A stretch of 64,000 nt of DNA from UBA6244 sp963676875 (GTDB lineage Bacteria > Bacteroidota > Bacteroidia > Bacteroidales > F082): the NCBI GenBank assembly GCA_963676875.1, contig OY781436.1:4216001-4280000 (forward strand), in the 5' to 3' direction. Of this stretch, positions 61,994-64,000 are shown piece after piece; the stretch's first letter is position 1, and each line of letters opens with the position of its first letter. The position numbers and the translations under genes were made by a program. The notes under the pieces are model-generated. The model was given only the letters and a program-made list of their open reading frames with translations, was not told where the DNA came from and did no database searches.

Positions 61994-62544
61994 TTTGTTA
62001 TGTTTATATAAATAAACTTATCTAGCAATTCATCATAGGTTTCTACAATACCATCCTTCTCTACGGTTCTGTCATCTCTTTCTTTTGAGGGGGGATCATC
62101 ATGTTTCTTATTTTTTTGTTCTCCCGCATCTCCAAAAGCGGCATTTTTCTCATCTATATTCCAAATTTGCCAGGTGCCCATTCCATTTGGATCTATGGTA
62201 ATCATGGGGCTATTTAATGCATAATTGTATGGAGAAACAGCAAAATAGTATTCAGCCAATGCATCAACATCTTTCCACCTGCCGATGGTAGGATCATACA
62301 TCCTCGCTCCAAATTCATACCACCCCAGTCCAAAATCATCCGGACCCTGATCGCTATCGAGGTTACCGTTGCACAAGTACTTGTTTTCACTGGAGGTGTT
62401 ATGTATGTGGGTGAATGCTTCACCCAAGCCCATGCCAAATGGGTAGTAGCTATTGTCTTGCAGGATGATCCCTTTTTGGCTGAAGGAAACACGGGTGTTG
62501 CCGGAGAATGAATTGAATGACGGTATGTGGTGGCATCTACTCAT
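61990..62544 (-). CDS. Orphan RHS C-terminal cassette (core end plus variable tail)
   Basis: 184 aa. Residues about 15-121 are the end of an RHS-repeat-associated core domain: SYYPFGMGLGE, KYLCNGNLDSDQGPDDFGL, GWYEFGARMYDPTIGRWKDV, DALAEYYFAVSPYNYALNSP, ending MITIDPNGM. The long RHS repeat shell that normally precedes it is absent, and the first 14 residues replace the usual YDHLGN lead-in. The variable tail after DPNGM is 62 aa, charged (NKKHDDPPSKERDDRTVEKD), with no nuclease or other toxin motif I recognise. Orphan RHS tips next to an immunity-like gene are known as silent cassettes for recombination. Whether this is translated is uncertain. Confidence 0.7.
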   Translation of the reverse strand: MSRCHHIPSFNSFSGNTRVSFSQKGIILQDNSYYPFGMGLGEAFTHIHNTSSENKYLCNGNLDSDQGPDDFGLGWYEFGARMYDPTIGRWKDVDALAEYYFAVSPYNYALNSPMITIDPNGMGTWQIWNIDEKNAAFGDAGEQKNKKHDDPPSKERDDRTVEKDGIVETYDELLDKFIYINITK

Positions 62545-62645
62545 GTATTGGTTTTTGCTATCGCTTTCCGGATGTTTTGGTAATTTTTTTATTGTATTGA
62601 TGTTGTTGGTCTCTTAGTTGTTTTGATGTCGCAAGTTGCATTCCG
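62420..62645. repeat. About 200-bp direct repeat of the RHS cassette start, copy A
   Basis: See 60767-60990. The homologous block covers the first 37 codons of the RHS frame and about 95 bp upstream. The codons before the ATG are open for about 20 residues (QLRDQQHQYNKK on the minus strand), then hit a stop. Confidence 0.75.
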
Positions 62646-63365
62646 ATTACTATCTGAGTGCGGGAGCGGGGGGGGTATACATAGTGAGCAGATAATTTTC
62701 GATTATAATTTTCAGCAAAATAAGAAGGAGAAATAGTTAACTTATTGACTGAAAAAGTCTTCTAGGTTATGCACTTGGTTCTGCCTCTTGCACTCAAAGA
62801 TAGAAGTATTTTATCATTGTTGTTATGTAAAATTAAACAGAAAACGCTACAACGCTTGATACATATCATCCGCCCATGGCGGACGAACTAAAAAAAATTG
62901 TAATTTTTTACCCATGTCTAGCCCCTAACGCGGCTGTCCCGTAGGGACAAGATGTTGGTAGAAAGCAAATTAAGGTCTCTGTAAAGTCCCGTAGGGACGA
63001 TATGTTTTTTAACCGGACATCAATGGTATTCTATCATACAAATCACCTGAAATCAACAAAAAACGCATGACCGGTTATCCCCAAATTTGAACCTTGAAAT
63101 GTACTTCCTCCTCTTTTGGGAAGATTAGTTGCCCGGCCAAATGTCGTCAACTTTCAAAGAATTGGTGATGCACACTGACAGGAAATTGGTATATTTGACA
63201 ACCGCAAGACCATACTAAATGAATAGCACCCATGCAACATCCATTTTCACTTTATTTGATTAACAACAGTTTGTGCTTTCGAATGAGGATAGACAATGGG
63301 GAGAAATATGGGATTGAGGTGGGGAAAGAAAGAAGTCGTACCCTTTTTTATCTAAAAATAGAACC
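62646..63365. other. Non-coding stretch with short palindromes
   Basis: About 720 bp without a supported gene. Palindromes seen: TCCGCCCATGGCGGA at 62869-62883, and two copies of GTCCCGTAGGGAC at 62936-62948 and 62986-62998, each followed by a (A/G)ATATGTT-like word. A G-run (62665-62675) lies near the left end. Confidence 0.55.
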
Positions 63366-63989
63366 ATGAATAAATTGATACTGTTAATCGGATTTTGTCT
63401 GGCATTTTCATTTCAAATTAATGCCCAACCCAATTCTTCTGATGTATTCGAAGTGAATGAAATTACCTGGTATGGTTCAGATTTCTCCAATGTAAGATTG
63501 ATCGGAGCCATTGGTTTTAAGGATCCGGAAAAAATAAAAAGTTATTATTTCAACGCCTGGAATAGTTTGGTTATTTATGAAAACAAAAAATATAAGTTGA
63601 ATAAATTCTTTCATAAAGACACAGTAAAACAATACCTTAATGTTGTTTCGGAGAGGAATGCACTGCCCAAACTCGATGATTTGGTTATTGAAACAGCGTA
63701 TGCCTTCGATGCCGAAAAAGTGAAGCAAATAATATCGGAATATGATTCGGGAGATAATGAAGGAATAGGACTTGTATTTATAGTCGAAAGCCTCGATAAA
63801 TATAATGAAAACGCCTCCATTTGGGTAACTTTTTTTGATATTCAAACCAGGCAAGTACTGCTAGCCCAACGATTCTACGGGAAAGCCGGCGGGTATGGTT
63901 TTCGCAATTTTTGGGCAGGAGCCTACTTCAAGGTGATGAAGTCTGCTTATAAATTGATGCGGGAGGAATATGAAAGATCTAACAAGTAA
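63366..63989 (+). CDS. Secreted protein of unknown function
   Basis: 207 aa. Signal peptide (LILLIGFCLAFSFQINA, cleavage before QPN). The mature part is mixed alpha/beta: FEVNEITWYGSDFSNVRLIG, a YYFNAWNSLVIYEN segment, and near the end VTFFDIQTRQVLLAQRFYGK and GFRNFWAGAYFKVMKSAYKL. No recognised catalytic motif or lipobox. The aromatic-rich DFxNxxxxxG pattern recurs in exported Bacteroidota proteins of unknown role. Complete within the window. Confidence 0.7.
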   Translation: MNKLILLIGFCLAFSFQINAQPNSSDVFEVNEITWYGSDFSNVRLIGAIGFKDPEKIKSYYFNAWNSLVIYENKKYKLNKFFHKDTVKQYLNVVSERNALPKLDDLVIETAYAFDAEKVKQIISEYDSGDNEGIGLVFIVESLDKYNENASIWVTFFDIQTRQVLLAQRFYGKAGGYGFRNFWAGAYFKVMKSAYKLMREEYERSNK

Positions 63990-64000
63990 AAACCTCCTGC

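Noticed and set aside
62936..62998. Two GTCCCGTAGGGAC copies as a short CRISPR
   Set aside because: Only two copies, a 13-bp repeat, no cas genes; better read as dispersed palindromes.

Overview
The window looks like one continuous piece of a Bacteroidota chromosome. The evidence is a type IX secretion (T9SS) C-terminal sorting domain (gene at 50406-51872), a TonB-dependent receptor with a carboxypeptidase-regulatory-like N-terminus, many secreted proteins with signal peptides ending in AQ/SQ, starts without Shine-Dalgarno sequences, and repeated Bacteroidota-type promoters (TTTG, about 19 nt, TAnnTTTG). The family is Bacteroidia-like, but genus and order cannot be fixed from sequence reading alone. 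The first CDS (acyl-CoA dehydrogenase) is cut by the window edge.

Layout. 1-13.7 kb is mostly housekeeping: acyl-CoA dehydrogenase (partial), clpC, gyrA, a secreted TPR protein, a DEAD-box RNA helicase divergent from a helicase-like paralogue that has lost its catalytic motifs, an ABC-F ATPase, rimM and a tRNA methyltransferase. 14-20.5 kb holds a receiver-only response regulator and a complete RND efflux operon (membrane fusion lipoprotein, AcrB-type pump, outer-membrane factor). 20.6-28.2 kb holds a fused LeuC/LeuD-type dehydratase, two RNA-modification genes, typA and two alpha/beta-fold hydrolases. 28.5-32.6 kb carries a secreted Fe/Mn superoxide dismutase, a small membrane-anchored protein and a TonB receptor of the haem/haemoglobin type. 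A Fur/PerR-like operator sits on the sod promoter.

32.6-36.5 kb is gene-poor: tRNA-Arg(CCG), a 9-bp tandem array, a 169-bp tandem duplication, short palindromic repeats, a secreted protein of unknown function and an NAD-dependent epimerase-like protein. 36.5-41 kb encodes a CheB-CheR-PAS protein followed by a PAS histidine kinase. 41-51.9 kb holds a 2-oxoacid dehydrogenase E2, a DnaQ-like exonuclease, a fumarylacetoacetase-family enzyme, a TPR membrane protein, fmt, HU, a beta-barrel protein, recQ and the T9SS cargo protein. 52-60.6 kb holds a minus-strand group (DUF1599, DoxX-like, DppB-like permease) divergent from a plus-strand operon of folP, lplA, a DUF1338 (HglS-type) gene and a large FAD/Fe-S dehydrogenase. 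The last two plausibly convert 2-oxoadipate to D-2-hydroxyglutarate and then to 2-oxoglutarate. 60.6-64 kb is accessory: tRNA-Arg(TCT), a broken and an intact orphan RHS C-terminal cassette with a coupled lipoprotein gene, short palindromes and one unknown secreted protein.

Most noteworthy: the decayed DEAD-box paralogue; the DUF1338 plus FAD/Fe-S dehydrogenase pair; the orphan RHS cassettes; a 120-bp inverted-repeat-ended element present twice with about 3 differences; a family of small palindromes linked to the two tRNA-Arg loci; the Fur/PerR-like box on sod; and a 13-bp perfect inverted repeat before clpC. No prophage, transposase, CRISPR array or restriction system was seen.
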